Below are positions 52,154 through 61,536 of a DNA stretch of 64,000 bases, one piece after another. Below the pieces are notes generated by a model. It saw nothing but the letters and a program-made list of their open reading frames with translations, was not told the DNA's origin and searched no databases. The position numbers and the translations under genes are program-made. Source of the stretch: Ruegeria sp. AD91A (GTDB lineage Bacteria; Pseudomonadota; Alphaproteobacteria; Rhodobacterales; Rhodobacteraceae); assembly GCF_003443535.1 (NCBI RefSeq), contig NZ_CP031946.1, forward strand, positions 2,556,001 to 2,620,000, given 5' to 3'. The first letter of the stretch is position 1; each line of letters starts with the position of its first letter.

Positions 52154-53374
52154 ATGCAAAACAGCAAATCCGGCACTAGGCCCAAAACAGCGCGTGAGAT
52201 CGGCATCATGCAGGGTTTCCCGCCCCCGCCTGAAAAACGCCCGTCTCTCGAGAACTGGGACCTCGCCCCGTTCAACCGCTGGACCTTCCAGAACATGCGT
52301 AGTCTGTTTCCCACGGTCGATGTTCGTCCGGGCCCGAATGCCCGAGAACTGATACAGGCGCCTCGTGACCTGCTGGATACGGAGTTTCAGACCTTTGACG
52401 ACCGCCAACTATCGGTCGGGAATTGGCTGACTGAGAGCTACACGGATGGCTTCCTAGTGTTGAAAGGCAACCGGCTTTTAACCGAGATGTATGCCAACGA
52501 CTTTACTCCGGACACCGCACATTTGGGGCAATCTGTCTCCAAATCCCTGATCGGCTCTCTGGCCGGTGTGCTTCACGTTGAAGGCAAGCTGGACCTCTCA
52601 GAGCCGCTTGACAATATCGTACCGGAACTTGCTGGGACCGGCTATGCCGGATGCACTGTGGATCAGGCGCTCGATATGCAATCCGGCGTGCGCTTTACCG
52701 AGGATTATGGATTTCCGGATAGTGACATGACACGCGTAGATGTGGCGTCGGGCTGGCGCCCGGTTCGCAAGGGAGAAATCAAACCTACCATTCGGGATGT
52801 AATTCTAACTTTGCCCCGGGAAAGACCCCATGGGCAGGCGTTTTCTTACCGCTCGATTGAGACGGATGTCATCGCCTGGGCCTTGGAACGTGTGAGCGGC
52901 GAAGACCTTGCTTCGCTCTTGTCCAACCGGATCTGGCAAAAGATTGGCTGCGTGCATTCGGGCTATTTCACCGTAGACGACGCCAAGACAGCACTCGCTG
53001 ACGGCGGGTTCAACGCAACTCTTCGGGACTATGCCCGCTTTGGCCGCATGATGGCTGATGGTGGCAAGGTCGGTGACCAACAAGTAGTGCCGGAAAGCTG
53101 GGTTTCCGGGATTTGTTCGGGAGCGGACCCTTCAAAGCACGGTGACCCGTATGACGTGCTGTCCCCTCAAGGGGCATACCGAAGGTTCTGGTGGGTTCAC
53201 GACCCGAGGCGCGGCGTGTTCATGGCGCGCGGAGTTTTTGGTCAACTTATCTTCATTGACCTGACCGCGGACGTGGTTATCGTCAAGCTTTCAAGCTGGC
53301 CCGACTATCTGATCCAGTCCTTTAGCCACGATGCCGTGCGTGCCTGCGAGGCAATCATTCGCGCGCTTGAGTAG
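52154..53374 (+). CDS. Serine hydrolase (class C beta-lactamase fold)
   Basis: 406 residues from ATG 52154, with GGGAG upstream. The catalytic S-x-x-K is in LGQSVSKSLIGSLAGVL. The next motif is the Tyr in FSYRSIETDVIAWALERVSG. No signal peptide, so cytoplasmic. This fold includes 6-aminohexanoate-dimer hydrolase and esterases, which cut amides or esters. Placement after a polyamine-type importer suggests it splits the imported compound. Confidence 0.82.
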   Translation: MQNSKSGTRPKTAREIGIMQGFPPPPEKRPSLENWDLAPFNRWTFQNMRSLFPTVDVRPGPNARELIQAPRDLLDTEFQTFDDRQLSVGNWLTESYTDGFLVLKGNRLLTEMYANDFTPDTAHLGQSVSKSLIGSLAGVLHVEGKLDLSEPLDNIVPELAGTGYAGCTVDQALDMQSGVRFTEDYGFPDSDMTRVDVASGWRPVRKGEIKPTIRDVILTLPRERPHGQAFSYRSIETDVIAWALERVSGEDLASLLSNRIWQKIGCVHSGYFTVDDAKTALADGGFNATLRDYARFGRMMADGGKVGDQQVVPESWVSGICSGADPSKHGDPYDVLSPQGAYRRFWWVHDPRRGVFMARGVFGQLIFIDLTADVVIVKLSSWPDYLIQSFSHDAVRACEAIIRALE

Positions 53375-53403
53375 TTCAAACCGTCACTGACACAAGAGGC
53401 CGC

Positions 53404-55074
53404 ATGTCGCCAACACCTGATCTGATCATCCTCAACGGTTCTCTCCTGACCTTTGACGACGCCACGCCGAAGGCTTCGGCCCTGGCAATTCACGGCGGCA
53501 TAATTGTGGCTGTTGGAAACACCGACGACATCCGTACTCTGGCTGGGAATGGAACCAAAATCATCGACGCTGCGGGCGGCACCGTCATGCCTGGCTTTAT
53601 TGATAGCCATGTCCACCTTTTCGGTGGAGCGGCCGAGTTGGGCATGTTGGACCTGCGCGAAACGACAGGCGCGGATGCTCTGACAAACGCATTGCGAGCC
53701 TTTGCGGCCGAGCACCCCGACGAACCTTTGCTTATGGGGGTCGCCGCCGACTACGAAATTCTTGGCCCCGGCGTCACAACGACACGGCAAGCTCTGGATC
53801 GCATCCTGTCAGAGCGCCCGGTTGCGTTAATGTCGGCCGACCACCACACCGTCTGGGCAAACACAATTGCCTTGGAAAAGGCGGGCATTCTTCACGGCGG
53901 CGTCGTTCCCCCCGGTTCGGAAATCGTGATGGCTGGGGATGGTACCGCACAAGGTCAACTGAACGAAACCGGTGCTTTTGGCCCTATCCTGCGCCTGTCG
54001 CAACTGGGAGGGCGCGATCTTCTGGGGTATGTTACAGGAGCGGACCCCGTGCCACCCGCAACACCAGAGGAACGCGCCTTTGACAAGGAAGTCATACTGC
54101 GTGGCCTGAAGCACTGCGCATCCCACGGTATCACGGGGTTGCACAATATGGACGGCAACTTCTATCAACTTGAGCTGCTGAGTGAACTTGAAGCCGAGGG
54201 GCGACTTCCGATCCGTGTTCAGGTGCCCATGCACCTTAAGAACACCGACCCTCTGGATCGGTTGGAAGAGGCCGATGAAATGCGCCGTCGCTTTGCGTCG
54301 GATATGGTTTGGTCAGGGCGCGTAAAGATGTTCATGGATGGCGTGCTGGATAGCTACACAGCACTGATGCTCGCGCCGTATCCAGGCAAGCCGGAAAGCC
54401 TCGGCGATGCTGTATTCAGTGCCGAACACTTTAACGAAGCCTGCATTCGCGCTGATGCAATGGGTTTGCAACTCAGCACGCACGCAATTGGCGACGGTGC
54501 CGTTCGGCGCACGCTGGACGGTTACGAGGCAGCGCGCAGTGCCAACGGCGCACGGGATTCCAGACACCGGATCGAGCATATCGAGGTGATAGACCCCTTG
54601 GATCTGCCCCGTCTGGCAGCCCTCGATATCGTTGCCTCTCTTCAACCATTGCATTCACCCGCTGGAGGATTGTTTTCTCCCTATTCGGCCGGAGACATTC
54701 TGACAACCGAGCAAATCCCTTTTGCGTTCGCGTGGAACAAAATACGCGAGAGTGGCGCCAAGATTTGTTTCTCGACGGATTGGCCAGTCGTTCCCGTCGA
54801 CACAATGATGACGATTGCCGGAGCGGTAAACTGCAATGAGCTGCCAACGCCCTGGCTGGACAACCGTCAAGGCCTTATGGCCACGCTTTCCGCTTATTCG
54901 CATGACAATGCGTGGCTGGAGTTCAACGAGGATCAAAAGGGCCGTCTGAAGTCGGGATATCTGGCCGACATTGCCATTCTCGAACAGGACCTGTTTTCGA
55001 TTGAGGAAAACCAATTAGCAAATGCGCGCATTGCTGTGACCGTTTGTGGAGGCGCCGTTTCGCATACAGCTTGA
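53404..55074 (+). CDS. YtcJ-like amidohydrolase
   Basis: 556 residues, normal for the family. N-terminal metal motif MPGFIDSHVHLFGG (H-x-H); later metal or catalytic residues in LSTHAIGDGAVRR, HRIEHIEVID and STDWPVVPVD. Composite TIM barrel with N-terminal small beta domain (DLIILNGSLLTFDD). Family hydrolyses amides, for example formamides or N-acyl compounds. Follows the serine hydrolase by 29 bases. Fits an import-then-hydrolyse pathway. Confidence 0.87.
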   Translation: MSPTPDLIILNGSLLTFDDATPKASALAIHGGIIVAVGNTDDIRTLAGNGTKIIDAAGGTVMPGFIDSHVHLFGGAAELGMLDLRETTGADALTNALRAFAAEHPDEPLLMGVAADYEILGPGVTTTRQALDRILSERPVALMSADHHTVWANTIALEKAGILHGGVVPPGSEIVMAGDGTAQGQLNETGAFGPILRLSQLGGRDLLGYVTGADPVPPATPEERAFDKEVILRGLKHCASHGITGLHNMDGNFYQLELLSELEAEGRLPIRVQVPMHLKNTDPLDRLEEADEMRRRFASDMVWSGRVKMFMDGVLDSYTALMLAPYPGKPESLGDAVFSAEHFNEACIRADAMGLQLSTHAIGDGAVRRTLDGYEAARSANGARDSRHRIEHIEVIDPLDLPRLAALDIVASLQPLHSPAGGLFSPYSAGDILTTEQIPFAFAWNKIRESGAKICFSTDWPVVPVDTMMTIAGAVNCNELPTPWLDNRQGLMATLSAYSHDNAWLEFNEDQKGRLKSGYLADIAILEQDLFSIEENQLANARIAVTVCGGAVSHTA

Positions 55075-55078
55075 AATG

Positions 55079-55105
55079 CTAAGCATCGATTGTATTGGTG
55101 CTTAG
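55079..55105. terminator. Hairpin at the end of the polyamine/hydrolase operon
   Basis: CTAAGCA pairs with TGCTTAG seven bases long, directly after the amidohydrolase stop. TTCTTTT follows after a few bases. Probable intrinsic terminator. Confidence 0.6.
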
Positions 55106-55227
55106 AGAACTTCTTTTAGGCCGCGACGATTGTCGGCATTTCGCAGCAAATCAGACCTTGGCCTCGAGCGCAGCGAATGACCACTTCCCGCCCACTGCGG
55201 AGGATGCTGCGCCAAGAAGCAAGGTCC

Positions 55228-55290
55228 AGTTTGGGCTCAATGCGGTCGTTCGCTGCAACTTGCTTGAACGTCTACTTTGCGGACTTTGCA
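55228..55290 (+). repeat. Dispersed intergenic repeat, copy B
   Basis: Near-identical to copy A at 34246-34308 and similar to the inverted copy C at 25591-25655. Just upstream, CAGCGAATGACCACTTCC at about 55169-55186 looks like an inverted start of the same family, so the element may be a palindromic unit. Confidence 0.8.
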
Positions 55291-55495
55291 GCCATCCGCA
55301 TTTTTGCTCCAAAGGACCGCAGTGCAGCCCGAAGCGGACCTTCAAAATCCGACTTTGCAATTCTCGTGTTGCGGACAAGTTAGGCCGCGTACTGCCAAGG
55401 TCTCAGCGTCGCTAGCCACTGAACTCTGACATTGGCTCCGCAACTACAATTGCTTAACACAAACTTTGCGCCAAAGACTGTTGCCAAGCTCTGTT

Positions 55496-56452
55496 TCAGT
55501 TCATTTTGCCTGACAACGTTTGTGTCGGCAGTTGTCCAAAGAGTGCTCTGTAGTCTCGCGCGAACTGACCCATGTGCCAAAATCCGTAGGCGTTTGCGAT
55601 GTCCGATATACTCTCCTCTGGCGAGCAGGATACCAGTTCATGGCGCACAGCACCGAGACGGGCTCTTAGATAAAACTGCTTGGGGCTCACCCCATATGTT
55701 TCCTGAAACGCGCGACGAAGAGTGCATGCGGATACCTGAATATCTGCACATACTTCACCGATTGAAACGTTGTCCATCAAATGGGCCCGCATGAACTCAA
55801 CGGCTTGTTGTGCTAAACGGGTTCTGTTTTTACTGTTTCGCCGATCAGCCCATTTTTCGCCTACCACCAGCATTTCCAGAAGCTCTAAGATCATATCACT
55901 CTCTTCACTATCAGAGCTTGGTCCGGCCGCTGATCCAATTAGAAAGCGCACTTTGTTTTTGACTAAGGAATGAAGCTTGCCAGCGTCGCTAACGAAAGAT
56001 CTCAAAGCGTCATTTCGCACGGTGCTGATATCAAGACCGCAATCGTCGGCGATCCGTTGAGCCCTTCGGATGTCGATGCCAAAGGTCAGGCCTGTGAGCG
56101 TTGAATTGCTCACGCCTTCAAAAGGGTCTCCGCTACCAAAATTCATCAGAGCGGTGTCTGAGGGGGAGCCGTTAAGCCAAGTCCGTATACTCCCTTTGTC
56201 TGGTAAGCCAAACGCTAGAATGTCAGGGCGAGAAACACCGGTTTGGTACACAGCCTTGTCAAACGACAAATCAATCATTTGAAGGTCAAGACCTGCCCAA
56301 ACGGATACCGAAGAGTTCATAGTTCCCTCTTCAATTTGGCGTAGCTCGACATCCCATTGGGACAGCTCGCGGAATTGCGAAGGGTCCTGCAAAAAAAGTG
56401 TGTTTGGGGCGCAGGTTTTTTTGGGGGCTGATCGTTTTTTGATGTCGTCCAT
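55496..56452 (-). CDS. AraC-family regulator
   Basis: 318 residues from ATG 56452; a longer extension to 56608 is possible but crosses the divergent promoter. The C-terminal double HTH is clear: VSIGEVCADIQVSACTLRRA, FQETYGVSPKQFYLRARLGA and SISDIANAYGFWHMGQFARD. The N-terminus is an all-beta/mixed effector domain of the kind seen in AraC regulators of roseobacters. Divergent from the RHH-sulfatase operon with about 55 bases between, so it likely controls that operon. Confidence 0.85.
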   Translation of the reverse strand: MDDIKKRSAPKKTCAPNTLFLQDPSQFRELSQWDVELRQIEEGTMNSSVSVWAGLDLQMIDLSFDKAVYQTGVSRPDILAFGLPDKGSIRTWLNGSPSDTALMNFGSGDPFEGVSNSTLTGLTFGIDIRRAQRIADDCGLDISTVRNDALRSFVSDAGKLHSLVKNKVRFLIGSAAGPSSDSEESDMILELLEMLVVGEKWADRRNSKNRTRLAQQAVEFMRAHLMDNVSIGEVCADIQVSACTLRRAFQETYGVSPKQFYLRARLGAVRHELVSCSPEESISDIANAYGFWHMGQFARDYRALFGQLPTQTLSGKMN

Positions 56453-56507
56453 TCCGCCCCGCAGGTAGTTTTCATGAAATGTTATTCGAATATGTAGGCT
56501 TGGACAA

Positions 56508-56714
56508 TTGCAAGACAAAGCAGACAAATCGAGGGGGAAGAGGTTCGGACGCCCATCGTTGCCTGACGATACTGCGCGCACCGAACGCGTCGTAACGCTG
56601 CTAACCAAAAGCGAAAAAGAGTTGTTGCGCTCACAGGCTGAAGACAGCGAACTCTCCCTTTCAACCTTTTGCCATCATCTGATCCTTGAGGGTCTGAAAA
56701 CAAGTAAATCATGA
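56508..56714 (+). CDS. Ribbon-helix-helix (CopG-like) small protein
   Basis: 68 residues with a TTG start at 56508. A basic N-terminus (RGKRFGRPSLPDDTA) is followed by RTERVVTLLTKSEKELLRSQ and a helix with LSLSTFCHHLILEGL, the pattern of an RHH DNA-binding domain. The stop overlaps a start codon of the arylsulfatase gene by four bases (ATGA), so the two are coupled. It may autoregulate the operon; could also be a plasmid/mobile-element relic. Confidence 0.6.
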   Translation: MQDKADKSRGKRFGRPSLPDDTARTERVVTLLTKSEKELLRSQAEDSELSLSTFCHHLILEGLKTSKS

Positions 56715-56728
56715 AACAGGGGTATCTC

Positions 56729-58402
56729 ATGAAATCAAAACTGTTCCTCTCCGCGCTGGTCTTTGCCGGCTCCGCTATCACGGCGGCAGCTCAGGACAGC
56801 AATATCGTGCATGATGCGGAATACTATGTGCTGAAGCAGCAAAACGAAGCCGTTTGGGTCGAGAACGACGCACAGGTTGACCAACTGCTGGCCGATTTTC
56901 GTGAGAAAAACGGAGGGAACCCTCCAAACATCTTCTACATCCTTATTGACGATATGGGTTTTGGCGACATGGGTATGCCCGAGATGAACGCGATACGCGG
57001 GTATTCGACGCCCAATATCAACGCGCTCGCGGAGGAAAGCATGCGGTTTGCGCGCATGTACACCGAGCCGTCCTGCACACCGTCGCGGGTCGCCTTCATG
57101 ACGGGTCGCCAGCCGTATCGCAACGGGATGGGCGATACCGCCGTCGATATTTCGGGTTTTGGCCTTGCCGATGAAGAAGTCACAATTGCCGAAGTTCTGA
57201 AATCCGTAGGCTACAACACTTCGCATGTTGGCAAATGGCACATGGGCGACATTCAGGAATCCTGGCCTACTTATCAGGGCTTTGACTACGCCGCGTTCCC
57301 CATCCATCAGCAGGGCCAGTTGGCCATCTTCAACGAAGATGCAGCCAAGGAAGAAATCACCATGGCCATTGGGGAAGACAACTACAACTCCAAATACACG
57401 CTGGATGATTGGTTTCGCCCTGATCCGGGACACATGATTACCGGCCTTGAAGCTGTTATTGGCGGGGAGGTCCGCGAAGTCCATATGGAACCGGGTGAGA
57501 AATGGACCCAGGACAAATATAATGAAATGAACATCCGCTATCAGGCACAGGCGATGGAACAGTTGCGCCTGCTAGCAGAACAGGATGAACCGTTCTTCCT
57601 GCAATACTGGCCGCTTGTCCCTCTGTCGACAACGCGCACGACGAAAGAGGCGTTCACGACACCCAACGGCGGTACATTCGTTGAAAGCATGGAAGAGCTG
57701 GATGAATGGATCGGGGTCATTCTGAACGAAGTCGATACGCTGGGGCTCAGGGACAATACCCTGATCGTTTTGATGGGCGACAACGGTCACTTCACCAAAT
57801 ATGCCCCCGGCAGTGGGTTTTCGCCGCTGGTCTTCCGCGGCGGCAAGGCCGATACGTCTGAAGGAGGCGTTCGGGTGGACGCGTTTGCCCGCCTGCCCGG
57901 CTTGATCGAGGGAGACTCGATTGTATCTGACATTATTCATATCTCTGATTTGTTCACGTCAATTGCGCGTATCGGTGGAGCGATGGATGCCATCCCCCGC
58001 GACCGGATCATTGACGGTGTCGATCAGGCGTCCCTGATGTTCATTGGCGATACGCATGGGCGCCGGGATCATGTACTGATCTACTCGATCAACTCACTGA
58101 AAGAGGTGGTAAAGGAACACATCAAACTCAAGGTTCCGGCCAAAGGTGAAAATGCTATCGTGGCCAAGTTCTACAACCTGTTCCGCGACCCCCGCGAAGA
58201 ACAGAGCGTATCGACAGAGATCGGCGCGTGGGCTGGACATGAGTTTAACCGCATTATTGCCCGCCACCTGAAATTCAAGGAAATGTACCCCGATCAACCG
58301 GCCGCGACCGGACGTCCCTATGAAGGTATCGTGAACCTTCGTCCTGAAACCGTCGCAGCGGTGGATGCCTTTGTAGCCAAGCGGGACATTCAGCCCGACT
58401 AA
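56729..58402 (+). CDS. Secreted arylsulfatase (type I, formylglycine)
   Basis: About 557 residues from the ATG at 56729, with GGGG about 8 bases upstream; an ATG at 56711 would add six residues and overlap the RHH stop. Signal peptide MKSKLFLSALVFAGSAITAA. Sulfatase metal motif YILIDDMGFGDMGMPE, then CTPSRVAFMTGR (C-x-P-S-R), whose Cys becomes formylglycine. A later KWHMGD and LMGDNGHFT give other active-site residues. Acts in the periplasm on a sulfate ester. Confidence 0.9.
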   Translation: MKSKLFLSALVFAGSAITAAAQDSNIVHDAEYYVLKQQNEAVWVENDAQVDQLLADFREKNGGNPPNIFYILIDDMGFGDMGMPEMNAIRGYSTPNINALAEESMRFARMYTEPSCTPSRVAFMTGRQPYRNGMGDTAVDISGFGLADEEVTIAEVLKSVGYNTSHVGKWHMGDIQESWPTYQGFDYAAFPIHQQGQLAIFNEDAAKEEITMAIGEDNYNSKYTLDDWFRPDPGHMITGLEAVIGGEVREVHMEPGEKWTQDKYNEMNIRYQAQAMEQLRLLAEQDEPFFLQYWPLVPLSTTRTTKEAFTTPNGGTFVESMEELDEWIGVILNEVDTLGLRDNTLIVLMGDNGHFTKYAPGSGFSPLVFRGGKADTSEGGVRVDAFARLPGLIEGDSIVSDIIHISDLFTSIARIGGAMDAIPRDRIIDGVDQASLMFIGDTHGRRDHVLIYSINSLKEVVKEHIKLKVPAKGENAIVAKFYNLFRDPREEQSVSTEIGAWAGHEFNRIIARHLKFKEMYPDQPAATGRPYEGIVNLRPETVAAVDAFVAKRDIQPD

Positions 58403-58418
58403 AAGGTTAAAAGTACTG

Positions 58419-58460
58419 CAAGCCCCGCATCAGAAAATGATGTGCTTGATGTGGGGCTTG
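58419..58460. terminator. Long hairpin between sulfatase and outer-membrane-like gene
   Basis: CAAGCCCCGCATC pairs with GATGTGGGGCTTG over 13 bases (one G-T wobble) around a 16-base loop, 17 bases after the sulfatase stop. No T run follows, so RNA protection or partial termination are both possible. Confidence 0.6.
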
Positions 58461-58489
58461 GCATCCACAACAAAGTTTCTGGAAACAAT

Positions 58490-59227
58490 ATGAAATTCCA
58501 AGCGCTTGTACTTGTATTGGCAACTGGCATTGTCGCGACCCCAGCAATTGCCGATGAAAACGCTTCAAACCCTTTGGCCGCAGTCAATAACACGGACATC
58601 CGGTATCAGTATTTTGATTTGGGCAACGGTGCCGACAAGCAGGACGCCTTTATAGAAGGCGCATACATGCTGCGGCCTGATCTGAAACTGAAATATGAGT
58701 TGCACTACAACTCAACGGATGTGACCGGAACGCGGTTCACTGACTTCGAGAAAGTGAGCCTCAAAGCGATCTATTTTCCCTCTCAGAGACCGCTCAACGA
58801 CACATGGGCCATCAAGTCGGCCATTGGTCTGGAGTGGATACTGGACCTTGGCGACCCGGAAAAAGGGATTGGAACCGGGTCCGATCAAATTGCGCCTTTT
58901 GGCGGGTTCGCCTTTGCAAACACAAGATCAGGGCTGACGCTGATCCCCTTGCTCCAGCATTTTGCTTCGTACAATGGCCCGACCGACATCAGTCAGACCG
59001 CGATGCGGTTGATTGCGCTGCAACCGTTTGGCGACGGGTATTGGGCCAAGGCTGATATCAAGGCACCATATGACTGGGAAAACGATGCTTGGCCAGCGAC
59101 CGCTGAGCTCCAGATTGGCAAGAACCTCAGTCCGGGAATAGCGATTTATGCTGACTTTCTGATCGGAATAGGTTCTGACCGCCCTTACGACAAAGGTGCC
59201 GGCTTAGGTTTGCGTTTTAACTACTAG
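58490..59227 (+). CDS. Outer-membrane-like beta-barrel protein
   Basis: 245 residues from ATG 58490, with GGAAAC just upstream. Signal peptide MKFQALVLVLATGIVATPAIAD. The remainder alternates polar and aromatic residues as in beta-barrel strands (for example YQYFDLGNGADKQDAFIEGA and LKLKYELHYNST), and ends with F-N-Y, as outer-membrane proteins commonly end in an aromatic residue. Family not known. Follows the sulfatase, so may import its substrate or product. Confidence 0.6.
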   Translation: MKFQALVLVLATGIVATPAIADENASNPLAAVNNTDIRYQYFDLGNGADKQDAFIEGAYMLRPDLKLKYELHYNSTDVTGTRFTDFEKVSLKAIYFPSQRPLNDTWAIKSAIGLEWILDLGDPEKGIGTGSDQIAPFGGFAFANTRSGLTLIPLLQHFASYNGPTDISQTAMRLIALQPFGDGYWAKADIKAPYDWENDAWPATAELQIGKNLSPGIAIYADFLIGIGSDRPYDKGAGLGLRFNY

Positions 59228-59794
59228 CTCACCCACACCCAACCTCGGCGAAGATCATCAATGTCACAGTCCAGAACTCTGTTCAGCCATTTGTTTTCTG
59301 CGTCTATCTTGACCCTTCCTGGAACTGCCTTGAGCCAATCCCTGCCCGCTCCGGGCTGGTAGGAAATAAATTGGCGTCACGCCGCATCATTCTATCTGTT
59401 CACTCCTCTCTGAACTCGGGGAAGACTCAACAGTCTCTGGGCGATCCGCTGAGTTGGATTTGAACCTTGAAGCTGAATCCGTCGTTCGCGCTTCTAATCC
59501 CCAGCCATCGATGCTTAGGCCCAGAGTTCTGAGAAAATAGACTTCTATTACGATCTGTACCCAAGACTTTGCAGAGTCCGCTTTACTGCGCAGTGCTGAC
59601 ATTTGTGCCGAACGCAACATCGGTCACTTTGGGCTCGGAGCGGTCATTCTATCCGATCTGACGAACGACTGCCATGCGGGACGGAACGGACCTTCACTCA
59701 AGCCAGTCCAACTACCACTTCCGGCCCAAGGCCGATCATGGTGACGAACGCCGAAAATGTCAGCATTGAGCTACGACTTTGGGCCGAGCCTATC
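59228..59794. other. Intergenic region with a degenerate repeat
   Basis: No gene. Positions about 59626-59790 carry CTTTGGGCTCGGAGCGGTC and GACGAACGACTGCCATGCGG and then GGCCCAAGGCCGATC, a diverged member of the dispersed repeat family. Confidence 0.45.
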
Positions 59795-60789
59795 TCAATC
59801 CACGGCTTCGAAAGCCGGGAACGTCCAGTTGCCGTCCAGGATCTCGGCGCGTGGCTCGTACAAGCGGACTGTGTAGTTCCAGCCGGGCGAAATCGGGATA
59901 CAGTTGACGCGATCATCGTCACAGCCACCAAAATGGATCGGGTAGGCCCCATCATTGTCAGGTGTTGCAGTGAAGTTGTTATAACTGTTCACACCCATAT
60001 CGTTGGGTTCCAGATAACCGTCTGCATTGTAGATGGTGATGGACCAGAACGCGTCTACTGGTACATCCTTTACCGTCACAGCATGCGGGGTTGCGCCATC
60101 ATTTTCGGCAACGCTGGCGATTACATAAGACGCGGCAGTGAAAGGCAGTCCGCCCCAACCCGCGGCAGCGCCAACAAGGTGGTCAATGGGCCGTGTCTCG
60201 TCTTCGGTTCCAAACGCATATCTTGAATCAAAGCCAAGCACCGCGACATCACTCAGCGCCTTGCGCGCGACCCCAAGGTTGTCCAGATTCCAATCTGGTG
60301 CCTCGTAGGGTCCTTTCCACCGCCGCTTGTCACGATCGCGTCCTGCGCTGCATGGGCCTTTGCGATGTCGTCTGGGTTGGTGACATCAACGAATGTGCGG
60401 AAGGCCACGAGGGCAAAGCGGGTGCCGACTTTGTCTTCGGTCAGCCTGTAGGTTCCGGGTTGGGCCTCAGCGAACATATAGTGATCCTGATTGACCAAAT
60501 GCAGGGACTGATACCGCCCGCCCAGGTCGGGCAGTGTGATCTCCACAGGCTTTGACAGGTCCAGCAGAATTCCGGAATACAGGGTATCCTGATTCATCCG
60601 GATGGTCGGCTGGTCTTCGGTGGTCGTAGGTTCGCGCAGGTGATGCAACTCACCCACGCTAAAGCCGAAGGTCTGCATGTTGCCCAGGATATTGAAATCC
60701 GACTCGGCGCGTACAAAGTTTTCAACATTGACGTTTTCGGCCAAAACCAACGTCGGCACACACAAGGCGAAGGCAAATAGTGCTTTCAT
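59795..60789 (-). pseudogene. DUF1254/DUF1214 protein with a frameshift
   Basis: The protein starts at ATG 60789 with AGGAAC upstream and a signal peptide (MKALFAFALCVPTLVLAENV). It runs through the DUF1254 part (TIRMNQDTLYSGILLDLSK) to VTSGGGKD near 60315, then leaves frame. The second frame picks up as PYEAPDWNLDNLGVARKALS and carries on through DUF1214 (VPVDAFWSITIYNADGYLEP ... NWTFPAFEAVD) to 59795. One missing base in the GGAAAGGACCC stretch at about 60311-60318 explains it. If this is not a sequencing error the gene is inactive. Family function unknown. Confidence 0.8.
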
Positions 60790-60806
60790 GGTCTGTTCCT
60801 TTTTAA

Positions 60807-60945
60807 TCAATTCACGGATTGAGCGGCAGGAAATGTCCAACTGCCATCCAGAACTTCGAGCCCCGGACGATAGAGCCGCACGGTATAGTTCCACCCGTCC
60901 ATGACGGTGCTGACAGCACTGACGGTGAAGCCGCTTACGTTTTCA
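60807..60945 (-). pseudogene. C-terminal remnant of a second DUF1214 gene
   Basis: Just upstream of the gene at 59795-60789 the minus strand encodes [20 protein letters not shown] and then [10 protein letters not shown], stop. It resembles the end of the neighbour ([19 protein letters not shown]). So a tandem paralogue has been lost except for its tail. Confidence 0.65.
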
Positions 60946-60993
60946 TTGTGGGAGAGAATCGGCTTCAGCGACTGACAATGTCGCTACGTTGAG

Positions 60994-61103
60994 GTACCTG
61001 AAGTTTGCGCCCCAGCGTAGCACCGTTGTAGCACCGCACTCCAACGCCCAAATAGAAACACGCCCCTTAGGGCGCTAAGTATCTGTTATTGTGTAGGAAG
61101 TAT
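60994..61103 (-). repeat. tRNA-fMet downstream flank, second copy of the 42.2 kb block
   Basis: Aligns with 42207-42320 (see that entry). Holds CGCCCCTTAGGGCGCTAAG, where GCCC and GGGC could pair as a hairpin; it may act as the terminator of the rRNA operon transcript. Confidence 0.65.
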
Positions 61104-61180
<77 letters not shown>

Positions 61181-61265
61181 ACACTTTGGTGGTCTATTGC
61201 CTATTCGGCTATTTGAGACCTGGTAGTGTTTTTATCATCGTTTAGAGAGAAGGGGGATTTTTCTA

Positions 61266-61382
61266 GGTTTGGCGGTGACCTACTCTCCCGGGGCTTAAGC
61301 CCAAGTACCATTGGCGCGGCAGTGCTTAACTTCCGGGTTCGGGATGGGACCGGGTGTTTCACTTGCGCTATGACCACCAAAC
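61266..61382 (-). rRNA. rrf: 5S rRNA
   Basis: About 115 bases on the minus strand, with the classic TGGTGGTCATAGCG start, CACCCGGTCCCATCCCGAAC and AAGTTAAGC segments, and a GGGAGAGTAGG end. Ends are approximate. Lies between 23S and tRNA-fMet. Confidence 0.93.
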
Positions 61383-61536
61383 CGAGGAAAATCCCCGTCG
61401 CTCTTTTTGCTTTGCAAAGAGGCGACGCGCGTTGCCGCACGGTTGTTGTTTCAATCAACACCGCAGCGTGTTGCTGCGAAGTTATCCATGTTTAATGAGG
61501 TGTATGTTTTTGATTTGTCTTTCCATTACTGGATCA

